NCBI RefSeq assembly: GCF_000633455.1
Contig: NZ_AYMG01000013.1
Location: 1-64,000, forward strand
Source: Pedobacter jeongneungensis
GTDB lineage: Bacteria; Bacteroidota; Bacteroidia; Sphingobacteriales; Sphingobacteriaceae
Length of the DNA: 64,000 bases
Direction of reading: 5' to 3'
The notes under the pieces are model-generated. The model saw only the letters and a program-made list of their open reading frames with translations, did no database searches and was not told where the DNA came from. Below, piece after piece: positions 27,755-37,778 of this stretch (its first letter is position 1; every line of letters begins with the position of its first letter). The translations under genes and the position numbers were made by a program.

Positions 27755-28129
27755 TTATTTATTAGCATCAAAATTGCCCTTTATTTCACCAGCTTTGAAC
27801 GCAGCTTGTGTTTTAAGGTCATCAACTTTATCTGCAGCTTTATCTGCCAAATCGCTGGCTTTATCTTTCAGGTTTTCGCCTGTAGCTTCTGCATTTCCCT
27901 TGGCTTCGCCGGCAGCAAATGCGCCTTTTGTTTTTAGCTCATCGTATTTATCGTCTGCCTTATCTTTTAACTCTTCGGCTTTGTCTTTTACATTTTCCCA
28001 TGTATCCTCTGCCTTGTCCTTAACATCTTCCCAGGCATCTTCTGCCTTGTCTTTTAATTCGTTAAGTTTATTTTTTGCTTTATCGAAGAAACTTTGTTCC
28101 TGGTCCTGATTTTGATTTTCTATGCTCAT
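27755..28129 (-). CDS. LEA-like repetitive hydrophilic protein
   Basis: 124 aa without signal peptide or membrane helix. It is nearly all Lys, Asp, Glu and Ala in repeated 11-mer-like units (for example AEDAWEDVKDK, AEDTWENVKDK, AEELKDKADDK) with a later pair GAFAAGEAKGN and AAFKAGEIKGN. This is the pattern of group-3 LEA and CsbD/YtxH-like stress proteins that are disordered in solution and fold to amphipathic helices on drying or at membranes. A protective role under osmotic or desiccation stress is inferred. Confidence 0.75.
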   Translation of the reverse strand: MSIENQNQDQEQSFFDKAKNKLNELKDKAEDAWEDVKDKAEDTWENVKDKAEELKDKADDKYDELKTKGAFAAGEAKGNAEATGENLKDKASDLADKAADKVDDLKTQAAFKAGEIKGNFDANK

Positions 28130-28265
28130 AGCTAATTAAATTTTTCAAACTAACAACCTAAATCAGATATAGTTTTAAATTTTTGCGGGTGCCTTGCTAA
28201 TGTCAAAAATTTTAGCACAAAACAACAAAAACACCCTTTATTTGTTATTCTCAAAACGAATAATA

Positions 28266-29630
28266 ATGGCGAATATATTCTCATCTCTCAAAAACGCTTA
28301 CAATCTTTTTAAACATGTAGATTTCGATAAATTAGAAGCTTTATCGAAAAAAGTCGATTTGCCGAAAATGGTCGAAACCATCTCGAGCCTGGATGATAAA
28401 CAGATCCAGGGGATGATGAAAATGATGGGTGGTGGATCGGGCAAAAAGAAAGAATTGCCCCCAATTGAAGGTGATTTTTATCATCTGGGCGATGAAGCCT
28501 TAAAAGATGAAGACCGTGAACTTCAGTTAAAAGTTCGTGCTTTTTTAGAAAAAGAAGTAAAACCGATTGTGAACCATTACTGGAACAAGGCAGAATTCCC
28601 TTTCGAAATCATTCCAAAATTGGCCGAACTTAATATCTGTGGTTTAACCTATAAAGGTTATGGCTGTCCGGGTAAATCTAACTTGATGGAAGGTATCTTA
28701 GCGATGGAAATGGCGCGGATTGATACCTCAATTTCTACCTTTTTTGGTGTGCAGAGCGGTTTAGCCATGGGATCGATTTATTTATGCGGATCGGAAGAGC
28801 AGAAACAGCAATGGTTGCCACTGATGCAGCAATTTAAAATTATCGGGGCATTTGGTTTAACAGAGCCTGAAGTAGGTTCTGCGGCGGCGGGAGGCTTAAC
28901 CACCACCTGTAAAAAAGTTGATGGTAAATGGGTGTTGAACGGACAGAAAAAATGGATCGGTAATGCGACTTTTGCTGACATCTTAATTATTTGGGCCCGC
29001 GATGAAGAAAGCGGTGATGTTAAAGGTTTTATTGTAAAGAAAGATAATCCGGGTTTTGCGGTAGAAAAAATGCAGGATAAAATGGCCTTGCGCATTGTAC
29101 AGAATGGAATTATTACTTTAACCAATTGTGAGGTTGAAGAATCCGATCGTCTGCAAAATGCAAATTCATTTAAAGATACTGCCAAGGTATTGCAAATGAC
29201 CAGGGCAGGAGTGGCCTGGCAGGCTGTGGGTTGTGCCCGTGGGGCGTATGAAAATGCATTGGAATATACGCGCAACAGAAAGCAATTTGGTAAACCCATT
29301 GCCTCTTTTCAATTAATTCAAAACCATCTGGTAGAGATGTTGTCAAACTTAACAGCTATGCAAACATTGTGTTTTCGGCTGTCTCAATTACAGGATCAGG
29401 GCTTATTGAAAGATGAGCATGCTTCGTTAGCAAAGGTATTCTGTTCGTTAAGAACACGCGATGTGGTGAGTAAAGCCCGTGAAGTAATGGGTGGAAACGG
29501 TATTTTATTAGAATATAATGTAGCCCGTTTCGTAGCCGACGCTGAGGCGATTTATTCGTATGAGGGTACGAAAGAAATTAATACGCTGATTGTAGGTAGG
29601 GCCATTACGGGGTTTTCTGCTTTTGTTTAG
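28266..29630 (+). CDS. Acyl-CoA dehydrogenase, glutaryl-CoA dehydrogenase-like
   Basis: 454 aa from ATG 28266; the frame extends further upstream but without gene-like features. After a ~65-residue N-terminal extension with a Met/Gly-rich MMKMMGGGSGKKK segment comes a full acyl-CoA dehydrogenase: FAD/substrate region FGLTEPEVGSAAAG, the RNRKQFGKPIASFQL helix, and the catalytic base in IYSYEGTKEINT followed by VGRAITGF, which resembles glutaryl-CoA dehydrogenases. The conserved GSD is GSA here. The extension is not part of the standard family and its role is unknown. Substrate is not certain. Confidence 0.92.
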   Translation: MANIFSSLKNAYNLFKHVDFDKLEALSKKVDLPKMVETISSLDDKQIQGMMKMMGGGSGKKKELPPIEGDFYHLGDEALKDEDRELQLKVRAFLEKEVKPIVNHYWNKAEFPFEIIPKLAELNICGLTYKGYGCPGKSNLMEGILAMEMARIDTSISTFFGVQSGLAMGSIYLCGSEEQKQQWLPLMQQFKIIGAFGLTEPEVGSAAAGGLTTTCKKVDGKWVLNGQKKWIGNATFADILIIWARDEESGDVKGFIVKKDNPGFAVEKMQDKMALRIVQNGIITLTNCEVEESDRLQNANSFKDTAKVLQMTRAGVAWQAVGCARGAYENALEYTRNRKQFGKPIASFQLIQNHLVEMLSNLTAMQTLCFRLSQLQDQGLLKDEHASLAKVFCSLRTRDVVSKAREVMGGNGILLEYNVARFVADAEAIYSYEGTKEINTLIVGRAITGFSAFV

Positions 29631-30280
29631 GAGCACTTCGTTAGTTGCTTGTCAGTCTGAGCGTAGTCGAAGACTTATATAGTATGATAAATTGCAGGAT
29701 TTTTCGGGTTTGGAAATGAAAGTCAGTATTTCATCGGTGCTGTAGTCCTGCCATTCGCTGCAATCTTTTTGCGGGTTTTGAAGTGCTTGAAGTGAAGAGC
29801 CTCTGTTTTATAGCTTGCAGATGCTTTCCCGAAATCGGGACAGGAAGTGCCTCAGCATAACAGTATATTAAAGGTTGCTGCAAGCAAAAAGGATTTTCGC
29901 TGTTGTCAGGTTTATTGAAGAAGGACCTGTTGCCTGGACTGGGAGCATATATTTTGTGTGTTTCGTTCTGTGAGGACACAGACCGAGGATTAATTGTTAA
30001 TTTAACCTAGTCCCAATGCCATGGCCTGTGTCTCCACAAGCCATCAAGTTTTTTATCAGGCTAATTATTATATTGGAATTATGGGTGTTTTATCTTGTAA
30101 GGGCACAGAACGAGGATAGTAGGGCTAAACTTTGTTTATAAACCCGATTGCAGCGAACATCCCGATTTTTTCTTCGGGATAAAGCGTAAAGCGGGACTGA
30201 AAATGCCAAATGCTCAGAACCCTTCATTTCCAAATAAATAAGGCTTTTAGGTGACTAAATTTCCTAATTTTATCTTCTGT
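29631..30280. other. 650-bp intergenic region with dispersed repeats
   Basis: No supported gene; an 82-codon minus-strand frame (29731-29979) has no recognisable features. It holds a TGAGCGTAGTCGAAGAC element (29660-29676), a pair TGTGAGGACACAGACCGAGG / TGTAAGGGCACAGAACGAGG (about 29969 and 30097), and an inverted ATCCCGATTTT...TCGGGAT element near 30158-30180. Probably a patchwork of repeats. Confidence 0.6.
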
Positions 30281-30682
30281 TTAATACGGATGTTTATTAA
30301 ACGCTACCTGGCTCATCGCACTTTTTTCATATAGGGCAATACAGGCTTTGTTAAAAGTTGGATCAAAGTTTACTTCTCCTGGCTGTAATGTATTTGGAAC
30401 ATTTCCATTTTGCATAAAGAAGTAAACTTTCGTATTCCCGTATTTAGTATGCGGCATTAAATTACCATAATCTTCCATTTCTTTCCACACCGAATCTTTA
30501 ACCGTTACTACATAAATCCGTTGCACTGGGCCAGTATTATTTGCGTTTCTGTATTTCACTATTTCTGTGAAACCGGCTTTCATATCTTCAACCCCAGGCT
30601 GGTTAAAAGTATCTCTCACGATAAGGAAAGTTAAAATCAAGACAGCTGCGACGATGATGTAGGAAAGAGATTTTTTCTTCAT
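30281..30682 (-). CDS. Small membrane-anchored protein, unknown
   Basis: 133 aa. N-terminal membrane anchor (residues 6-24), then a soluble extracytoplasmic part without recognised domains; the VKYRNANNTGPVQRIYVVTV stretch suggests an alpha/beta fold. It starts 2 bp after the lat stop, so it is co-transcribed with lat. No function assigned. Confidence 0.7.
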   Translation of the reverse strand: MKKKSLSYIIVAAVLILTFLIVRDTFNQPGVEDMKAGFTEIVKYRNANNTGPVQRIYVVTVKDSVWKEMEDYGNLMPHTKYGNTKVYFFMQNGNVPNTLQPGEVNFDPTFNKACIALYEKSAMSQVAFNKHPY

Positions 30683-30684
30683 AC

Positions 30685-32016
30685 CTACAATAAAGGCAAT
30701 ATTTTTTCCATAACCGTCAAGCCTTCGTCAATATGCTTTTGTTCAATGCAAAGCGCCGGACGGAAACGTATGGTTTTCTCGCCACAACCCAAAAACATCA
30801 CATTGTTTTCCAATCCTTTGCTGATAAAAGCATTCCGCATTTCTTTTGTTGGGAAATCGAAAGAACATAATAAGCCTCTTCCGCGTACATTATTCATTTT
30901 ATCGAATTGATGTGATAATTTTTCTAAGTTATCTCTTAAATAAGTACCTACTTTCGTCGCATTTTCACACAGCTGGTCTTCTTCTATAATCTGTAAAATC
31001 TGCGTAGAGCGTACCATATCTACCAAATTACCTCCCCAGGTAGAATTGATGCGGCTGGGCACTTTAAATACATTGGTTTCAATTTCATCAACTTTATTTC
31101 CAACCAGGATACCGCAAACCTGCATTTTTTTACCAAAAGCGATGATATCAGGTCGGGCTTTCTCGCTAAAATGCTGGTGGCACCAGAATTTGCCGGTTAA
31201 ACCTACGCCGGTTTGTACTTCATCGTAAATTAAAAATGCTTCATTTTCATCTGCCAATGTTTTAAGCTGAATTAAAAACTCCTCCCGTAAGTGGTTATCG
31301 CCACCTTCAGATTGTATCGGTTCTATAATGATGGCACAGATTTCATCTTTATTTTCAGCAAAAGCTTTTTTGATCTGCGCCAGCGAAGCTTCTTCAGTTG
31401 CGATGGCATGGTTTAAATGATTACCCGAAAGTGGGAATTTAACTTCTGGGACGGAAACCCTCGGCCAATCGAATTTGGCGAACCATTTGGTTTTATCGGG
31501 CAGGGTGTTGGTTAAACTTAAAGTATAGCCGGTACGACCATGAAAAGCCCTTTCGAAGTGTAAAACCTTAAAACCTTTTTCTTCCGTATATCCTTTGGCA
31601 AAGTTTTTTTGAACCTTCCAGTCCATGGCTACCTTAATTGCATTTTCTACCGCCAAGCCACCACCTGCAATAAAAAAAGCATGTGGCAGGTAATCGGGAA
31701 TCCCAACTTTAGAAAATGTTTCAACAAACTGTGCATATTGCTGGGTATAAACATCCGAATTTGAAGGGTTGGCCAAAGCAGCCTGAAACAGACTTTTCTT
31801 AAACCCTTCATCGTTAATCATTTTAGGATGATTATAACCCAAAGGAACGGATGCGAAACAGGTAAAAAAATCGAGCAAAGTTCTATTATATTTCGAATCG
31901 TAAATGTAGGCACCATGACTCTTTTCCATATCATAAGTCAGGTCGAAACCATCGGCCAAAATGTGCTTTCTTAACGATTCGTTAACGCGATCTGCTGGTA
32001 CTGTTAATTGATACAT
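30685..32016 (-). CDS. lat: L-lysine 6-transaminase
   Basis: 443 aa from ATG 32016. The frame extends to 32097, but the residues before this Met look non-coding and a TAAATTTG -7 box (minus, 32038-32045) lies between. It moves the epsilon-amino group of lysine to 2-oxoglutarate, giving aminoadipate semialdehyde. Fold type I PLP enzyme: GGGLAVENAIKVAMDWK, FHGRTGYTLSLTNT, IYDEVQTGVGLTGKFW and the PLP lysine in DIIAFGKKMQVCG. Lysine catabolism is the likely role; no other lysine genes are adjacent. Confidence 0.93.
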   Translation of the reverse strand: MYQLTVPADRVNESLRKHILADGFDLTYDMEKSHGAYIYDSKYNRTLLDFFTCFASVPLGYNHPKMINDEGFKKSLFQAALANPSNSDVYTQQYAQFVETFSKVGIPDYLPHAFFIAGGGLAVENAIKVAMDWKVQKNFAKGYTEEKGFKVLHFERAFHGRTGYTLSLTNTLPDKTKWFAKFDWPRVSVPEVKFPLSGNHLNHAIATEEASLAQIKKAFAENKDEICAIIIEPIQSEGGDNHLREEFLIQLKTLADENEAFLIYDEVQTGVGLTGKFWCHQHFSEKARPDIIAFGKKMQVCGILVGNKVDEIETNVFKVPSRINSTWGGNLVDMVRSTQILQIIEEDQLCENATKVGTYLRDNLEKLSHQFDKMNNVRGRGLLCSFDFPTKEMRNAFISKGLENNVMFLGCGEKTIRFRPALCIEQKHIDEGLTVMEKILPLL

Positions 32017-32383
32017 AAACTTGGATTTGGTATATTTCAAATTTAGTAAAATGTGCCTGGAATCAAAATTTAAGCACTTTTTGTAAGAAATACACAAAAA
32101 ATAGGTTTAAACTGTTTAAAGTATGATTATAGACAAAATCGGGTTTCGGACTTCACAGATGTGGAAAACTTTTTTGCTAAAAACACTAATCGGAGCGCTT
32201 TTCAATACACTTATTCCGGATTCTATTTAGAAATATTCTTGCTTATTTTACCGGTTTCAACTCAGATTTTTATTTGTTTTTGGATTTGTATTTTTTAATA
32301 AATCGAAATGAATTTTTGACCTGCCTTTCAATATTTAGTTTTATGAAAAAAATAATTATTAATTTGGCTGTATAATTTAAATC

Positions 32384-33358
32384 ATGAAATATACTTTAAC
32401 GCTCCTGCTACTTTTTGTAACACTTACTACATTTTCGCAAATACCGCAACCTATAAAAGATACTTATGTAAATGATTTTGCAAAGGTGCTGTCGAAATCG
32501 CAAATTAAAAATTTAAACGATTCTATCAATCTGATTGAAAAAAGTTCGGGTGTACAGCTTGCTATTGTGATTGTAAATAAGATTCCAAAGGAATATGATA
32601 TTGAAGAGTATTCGTTGCTTATTGCGCGCAGATGGAAAGTTGGCAATAAAGAGGACGGTTTAGTTTACGTAGCTGCTGTAAATCAGCGTAAGCAAAGGCT
32701 TGAAGTAGCCCGTAACATTGAGTCTATTTTTACTACCGAAAACAGCCAGGATGTATTAACAAAAACCAAAGCACATTTCCGCTTAAAGCATTATGGAAAG
32801 GGCATAGCGGCATTGGTATCAACTATTGCTTTTAAACTCGATAGTGCCGGTTATGGTAAAGCGCAGGCAGTTCAACCGCTAGCGGCTGTTAATGAAAAGA
32901 ATGTTAAAGCACCAGCTCAAAAAACAGATGATTCAAGCCCTTCTGTTAAAGTTATTTTAGGAGTGCTTGTAGGAGTCGTACTTTTCTCCTTTTTTATGGC
33001 TTTCAGGTCTGGAGCAAGAAGATATAACGGTTACGGAGGTGGCTATAACAATAGTGGTAGAAGTAGTTTAGGATCATTTGCTTCAGGTGCGGCAACTGGT
33101 TTTATCTTTAATGAATTATTAGGCAGGCGTAGAAATAATAATCAACAACAATATCATGTGAATCAAGATAATCATCGCTGGCAAGATGAAGATTCCCAAA
33201 GTACAGGCAGTACAAGCGGTTTTGGAAATTGGGGATCGTCCAGGGGCAGTTCTGGAGGTGGCAGCTCATCGTCCAGCGGTGGCAGTTCATCTTCTAGTGG
33301 CGGCAGTTCATCTTCCAGCGGTGGGTTTTCAGGTGGTGGAGCCTCATCAGATTGGTAA
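32384..33358 (+). CDS. TPM-domain protein with Gly/Ser-rich tail
   Basis: 324 aa. Signal peptide 1-18 (TTFSQ), TPM domain about 25-150 (PIKDTYVNDFAKVLSKSQI, SGVQLAIVIVNKIP, ARRWKVGNKEDGLVYVAAV), one membrane helix at about 188-206, then a low-complexity tail with three near-identical GGSSSSS units (repeated 18-bp blocks in the DNA) and terminal ASSDW. It is the second TPM protein of the window; both end in Ser/Gly runs with a final Trp, but they are not otherwise close. A strong terminator follows. Confidence 0.85.
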   Translation: MKYTLTLLLLFVTLTTFSQIPQPIKDTYVNDFAKVLSKSQIKNLNDSINLIEKSSGVQLAIVIVNKIPKEYDIEEYSLLIARRWKVGNKEDGLVYVAAVNQRKQRLEVARNIESIFTTENSQDVLTKTKAHFRLKHYGKGIAALVSTIAFKLDSAGYGKAQAVQPLAAVNEKNVKAPAQKTDDSSPSVKVILGVLVGVVLFSFFMAFRSGARRYNGYGGGYNNSGRSSLGSFASGAATGFIFNELLGRRRNNNQQQYHVNQDNHRWQDEDSQSTGSTSGFGNWGSSRGSSGGGSSSSSGGSSSSSGGSSSSSGGFSGGGASSDW

Positions 33359-33394
33359 AACAACAAAAATAGTTTACATTCATACAAAGAATTT

Positions 33395-33428
33395 AAGGCC
33401 TCTCATTTTAATGAGAGGCCTTTTTTAT
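33395..33428 (+). terminator. Intrinsic terminator
   Basis: AAGGCCTCTCAT (33395-33406) and ATGAGAGGCCTT (33411-33422) form a perfect 12-bp stem with a 4-nt loop, followed by TTTTTTAT. Confidence 0.9.
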
Positions 33429-33563
33429 GCTAAAAATTATTTTTTAATCCTGTTCCGGATTTTTAAATGTTAATCTTACGTTTATTTGTGCTGAAATTAA
33501 TCCTGCCTTAATTTATTTTGTATCTTCGTTTCAACCAAATACCATCCCGTCCCTAAAAAATAT

Positions 33564-36500
33564 ATGTTTAAAAATCTTAAGATTTTTCTGATTCTTATAG
33601 TTTTTTCTGTAATCCATGTTGATTTGGCCCTTGCCCAAAATAACCTGCTCTCGGTAAAATACATCGGTGTAGAAAAAGGTCTGTCGAATAACATCGTAAA
33701 TTCCTTGTACCTGGATCATTTTGGTTTTATTTGGATGGGTACCTACGATGGACTAAACCGGTACGATGGCTACGGATTTAAGGTTTTCAGAAATAACTGG
33801 GGCATTGAAAATTCGCTGGTAAACAATCACATTACGGCGCTCAATGGCAGTGGATATAAAATTTGGATCGGTACCCAAAAAGGTATTTCTTATTATAACT
33901 ATTCAGACGGGGAATTCCATAGCCTTAAATACCTTGAAAAAGGTCAGCCAATCAACTTATCTTTCTCCGTTAATTCAATTGCTATTGATAAAAGTTCGAA
34001 TGTTTTCATTGCTACAGATGAGCATGGATTGTTTATGCTGAAAAAAGATGCGCCACTTGCTGAATATATAGGTTTAAACGGAGGTAAAATACACGCAGTG
34101 AAGGGTTTGTGTGTTGATGAACAGCACGATTTGTGGTTTTATGCTAAAGATTACGGCTTATGCAGGTATAATATCCAAAACGAGAAAACCCAGTTAAACA
34201 ATTCGAAAATAAGAAATGTAACGGCCATTGTTAACGGTAAAAACGGAACACTTTGGATCGGTACCGAGCACGGTTTGTATACTTTTGATAAAGCGGCCAA
34301 TAGCCTGAAGCAGGTAGATAACTATCCTGTTGCTGATAACATTATGGGGCTGATGCTGGATGGCGAAGGAAAGTTATGGGTATCAACTGATGGTAACGGA
34401 TTGAGGGTTTACGATACCCAGCTTAAAAGTCTAAATAGTTTGCCTACAGGGCGCAATAAGGGCTTTATATCGAGTAATTCCATTGGTCAGGTGATTGAAG
34501 ACGGTGAGAAAAGAAAATGGATTGCCACGTTGCGGGGAGGTGTAAACATCATTGATCAGGAAAATGCGCAGTTTCAGACGATCAAAAATGACCCTTTGAA
34601 CAAAAATTCGCTCATTAATAATTTTGTGCTTTCTTTCTGCGAGGATAGTACCCAAAATATATGGATTGGTACCGATGGAGGTGGTTTGAGTGTGTGGAAC
34701 AGAAAGACCAATACATTTAAAAATTATTTCGAAAACGATGGTAATGGCGCTTTAAAAAGCAATTTTATCACCAGCATATTGAGCGACGCTGAAAATAATG
34801 TTTGGGTAGGGAGTTTTAGTGGAGGTATTGACCGCTTTGACAAGCGATCGGGAAAATTTATCCATTACAGGTGTTACAATAGTGCAAGGGGGTTTGATGA
34901 TATCAATATCTGGAAGCTCTTTTTGGATAAAAGTAAAAATATCTGGGCCGGTACCACGCGTGGCGGTGCACTGTACCTGTATAATAAAGCTTTAGATAAA
35001 TTCGAGCTTTTTGATAACAGGCTTAAAGATATCCATACCCTGTTCGAAGATATGGAAGGCAATCTTTGGGCTGGTAATTACACACAGTTGATCAAGGTTG
35101 ACCGGAAGTTTAAAAAACACATCTATTTTACGGTCAATACTGCCATTAGGGCCATAAATGAAGATGCCAAACACATGTTGTGGATCGGTACGGAAGGTGG
35201 AGGCCTTTTGTGCTTTAATCCCCGGACAAAGAAAATTAAACGCTATTTTGAACAGAACGGATTGCCCAGTAATTCTGTCCTCAATATTCTGCCCGATAAA
35301 AACGGCAGCTTTTGGTGCAGCACTTATAATGGTTTATCGCAATACAATCCGGTAACAGGGAAGTTTAAAAGTTATTATTCATCTGATGGCCTGCAGAGTA
35401 ACCAGTTTAATTATAATGCGGCATTAAAATTAAAAGATGGTGCTTTTCTATTTGGTGGCACAGCAGGTTTCAACCTGTTCTATCCCTCAAAAATAAAGCA
35501 GAACCGCAGGGTGCCAAAAATTGTACTCACCGATTTTAGGATCAATAATATTCCGCTCAATCAGGATTCTGCCTATAAAAATACAACAGTAGTCAACCTG
35601 CAAAAAATTTCGATACCTTATAATGCAGCGGTTATATCTGTTGATTATGCAGCTATTGAGTTCTCTTTTCAGGATCAGATTGCTTATGCCTACTACTTAG
35701 AAGGCTGGGACAGGGACTGGAACTATGTAAACAAACTTTCTACGGCTTATTATTCGAGGCTGGATGAAGGTGAATATAAATTGCATATTAAAAGTACCGA
35801 TACGGAAGGCAACTGGAGCAATAATGAAAAGATTATCGTGATCAAGATTCTGCCGCCCTGGTACCGTACCTGGTGGGCTTATGCGGCTTATATTATCTCG
35901 CTTTCTGCTGCGGTTTATGTTTTTCAGACTTACCGCAACAGGCAGCGTAATTTAAAACATGAGGTTGAAATTACGAACCTTAAAATGGAGCGTGAAAAGG
36001 ACCTTAATGAGAAAAAAATTGATTTCTTTACCAATATTTCGCACGAATTACGGACACCACTTACCCTGATTGTTAACCCGATCAAAGACATTTTGAGCAG
36101 TAAGGAAGCCGGACAGGAAAAAAACGACCTCAATGTAGTTTACCGGAATTCGAGGCGCTTGTTGAGCCTGGTAGATCAATTGCTTCTTTTCAGGAAAATG
36201 GAGAGTGAGAACGATGCCTTAAACATTGTAAAAATAAACCTCTATAAATTTGCCAAAGAAATATTTTTATGCTTCGGTTATACCGCAAAAAACAATAACA
36301 TCAATTATATTTTTGAATGTGAAGACGAAAGCATCGAGATTTATGCAGATCGGGATAAACTGGAGATTATTCTGTTCAATCTCCTATCTAATGCCCTAAA
36401 ATTTACCCCAACGGGCGGAATGGTGAAATTAAGCATCGTTACACATCATAATGGGGTTAAAATTGAAGTGAGCGATAATGGTCCGGGTATTTCTAATGAG

Positions 36501-37610
36501 GTTGCGGAAAAACTCTTCGATAAATTTTATAAAGCTGCCGGTAAAGAATCTTTAAAAATGGGATTTGGCATCGGTTTGTACCTGGTAAAAAGCTTTGTAG
36601 AACTCCATAAAGGGAAAATATACTTTTCGTCGGTTAAAGGTGAAGGTACCACTTTTTCGATAGAGATGCCTTTGGGCGACTCTCCAACCGAACCGGTAGA
36701 TTGCGCAGATGGCGACCAGTTGCTTTATATAAACGAACTGATGGCACAGGAAGAGGAAAGTCCTGATTTTGTGGAACAAGACACTAAAGGGAACCTTGAA
36801 CTGCTGATTTCTGATTTGCATAGTATACTCGTTGTTGATGATAATACGGAGATTATCGGCTACATTAAACAGATTTTTCAGGATAAGTTTAAAATTTATA
36901 ATGCTACAAATGGCCTCGATGGACTAAAAATATGCAAGGAAGTTTTGCCTGATATTATCATTTCGGATGTTAATATGGACGGGCTTAATGGTATTGAACT
37001 TTGCCGTGCCGTTAAAGAAGATTCTGAGCTGAGCCATATTCCGGTAATCCTGCTTACGGCCGATCCGAGCGCCGAGGTGCGTTTAAGTGGTATAGAAGTT
37101 GGTGCTTATGATTTTATCAGTAAACCTTTTGATAAGGAACTTTTTTCGGCCAAAATTAATGGCATCATCAAAAACAGGCAGAACCTGCAATCGTATTTTT
37201 ATAATGAGATTACGCTTAAATCAGATGCGCATAAGGTTTCGCAGGAGGATAGGGGCTTTTTGCAAAATTGTATCAACATCATCGAAGATAACCTAACCGA
37301 AGAAAACTTTAGCGTAAAAAGCCTGGCCTCTGCATTGGGGATGAGCCACTCTAACCTGTATAAACGGATAAGGGCAACCTCCGGTCAATCGGTAAGTAGT
37401 TTTGTAAGGTTTATCCGTTTAAGAAAAGCAGCAGAATTACTGATCAATACCAACCTGAATATTAACGAGGCTGCTTTTAGGGTAGGCATTAACGATATTA
37501 AATATTTTAGGGAGCATTTCCAGAAATTGTTCAATCTCACGCCATCAGAGTTTGTAAAGAAACACCGTAAAACTTTTCATAAATATTATAATCTAAATTC
37601 GCTCGGTTAA
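33564..37610 (+). CDS. Hybrid two-component regulator of the polysaccharide region
   Basis: 1348 aa. Order: signal peptide (1-25); about twelve recognisable Reg_prop blades (WIGTxxGL type; for example IWIGTQKGISYYN and LWIGTEGGGLLCF), consistent with two 7-bladed propellers; Y_Y_Y domain (about 680-760); membrane helix (about 770-792); HisKA with phospho-acceptor H827 in FFTNISHELRTPL; HATPase; receiver with D1135 in IIISDVNMDGLNG; and a C-terminal AraC-type HTH (about 1250-1340). Such hybrid sensors bind oligosaccharides in the periplasm and activate the adjacent susC operons directly. It is the only regulator among the PUL genes. Confidence 0.96.
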   Translation: MFKNLKIFLILIVFSVIHVDLALAQNNLLSVKYIGVEKGLSNNIVNSLYLDHFGFIWMGTYDGLNRYDGYGFKVFRNNWGIENSLVNNHITALNGSGYKIWIGTQKGISYYNYSDGEFHSLKYLEKGQPINLSFSVNSIAIDKSSNVFIATDEHGLFMLKKDAPLAEYIGLNGGKIHAVKGLCVDEQHDLWFYAKDYGLCRYNIQNEKTQLNNSKIRNVTAIVNGKNGTLWIGTEHGLYTFDKAANSLKQVDNYPVADNIMGLMLDGEGKLWVSTDGNGLRVYDTQLKSLNSLPTGRNKGFISSNSIGQVIEDGEKRKWIATLRGGVNIIDQENAQFQTIKNDPLNKNSLINNFVLSFCEDSTQNIWIGTDGGGLSVWNRKTNTFKNYFENDGNGALKSNFITSILSDAENNVWVGSFSGGIDRFDKRSGKFIHYRCYNSARGFDDINIWKLFLDKSKNIWAGTTRGGALYLYNKALDKFELFDNRLKDIHTLFEDMEGNLWAGNYTQLIKVDRKFKKHIYFTVNTAIRAINEDAKHMLWIGTEGGGLLCFNPRTKKIKRYFEQNGLPSNSVLNILPDKNGSFWCSTYNGLSQYNPVTGKFKSYYSSDGLQSNQFNYNAALKLKDGAFLFGGTAGFNLFYPSKIKQNRRVPKIVLTDFRINNIPLNQDSAYKNTTVVNLQKISIPYNAAVISVDYAAIEFSFQDQIAYAYYLEGWDRDWNYVNKLSTAYYSRLDEGEYKLHIKSTDTEGNWSNNEKIIVIKILPPWYRTWWAYAAYIISLSAAVYVFQTYRNRQRNLKHEVEITNLKMEREKDLNEKKIDFFTNISHELRTPLTLIVNPIKDILSSKEAGQEKNDLNVVYRNSRRLLSLVDQLLLFRKMESENDALNIVKINLYKFAKEIFLCFGYTAKNNNINYIFECEDESIEIYADRDKLEIILFNLLSNALKFTPTGGMVKLSIVTHHNGVKIEVSDNGPGISNEVAEKLFDKFYKAAGKESLKMGFGIGLYLVKSFVELHKGKIYFSSVKGEGTTFSIEMPLGDSPTEPVDCADGDQLLYINELMAQEEESPDFVEQDTKGNLELLISDLHSILVVDDNTEIIGYIKQIFQDKFKIYNATNGLDGLKICKEVLPDIIISDVNMDGLNGIELCRAVKEDSELSHIPVILLTADPSAEVRLSGIEVGAYDFISKPFDKELFSAKINGIIKNRQNLQSYFYNEITLKSDAHKVSQEDRGFLQNCINIIEDNLTEENFSVKSLASALGMSHSNLYKRIRATSGQSVSSFVRFIRLRKAAELLINTNLNINEAAFRVGINDIKYFREHFQKLFNLTPSEFVKKHRKTFHKYYNLNSLG

Positions 37611-37645
37611 ACTTAATTAAGCTGTATACCTGTAATTTTCCTAAA

Positions 37646-37679
37646 TCACCCCCTGTAAAGTATGATTTACCCCCCTGTT
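37646..37679 (+). promoter_or_regulatory. Shared PUL operator, copy 1
   Basis: TCACCCCCTGT (37646-37656) and TTACCCCCCTGTT (37667-37679) are half-sites 21 bp apart. CCAAATATAAA follows at 37711, 42 bp after the second half-site A. The same arrangement is at 43921 and 54278. It precedes the first enzyme unit. Confidence 0.6.
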
Positions 37680-37778
37680 GCAAAGCGTAAAAAGTTGCTA
37701 TTTAGCCAAACCAAATATAAACAGGAATTATCATTGTAAATTTAATATGCTTGTACCAATGGCTTTCCCTAAACTGTT

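Noticed and set aside
28194..28265. Upstream start for the acyl-CoA dehydrogenase
   Set aside because: The added 24 residues have no family support and the ATG at 28266 is well placed.
29731..29979. 82-codon minus-strand frame in the 650-bp gap
   Set aside because: No recognisable domain or start signal; low-complexity content and surrounded by dispersed repeats.
37711..37721. CCAAATATA read as minus-strand -7 box TATATTTGG
   Set aside because: No suitable -33 element on that strand, and the third copy breaks the consensus; more likely part of a forward promoter or leader.
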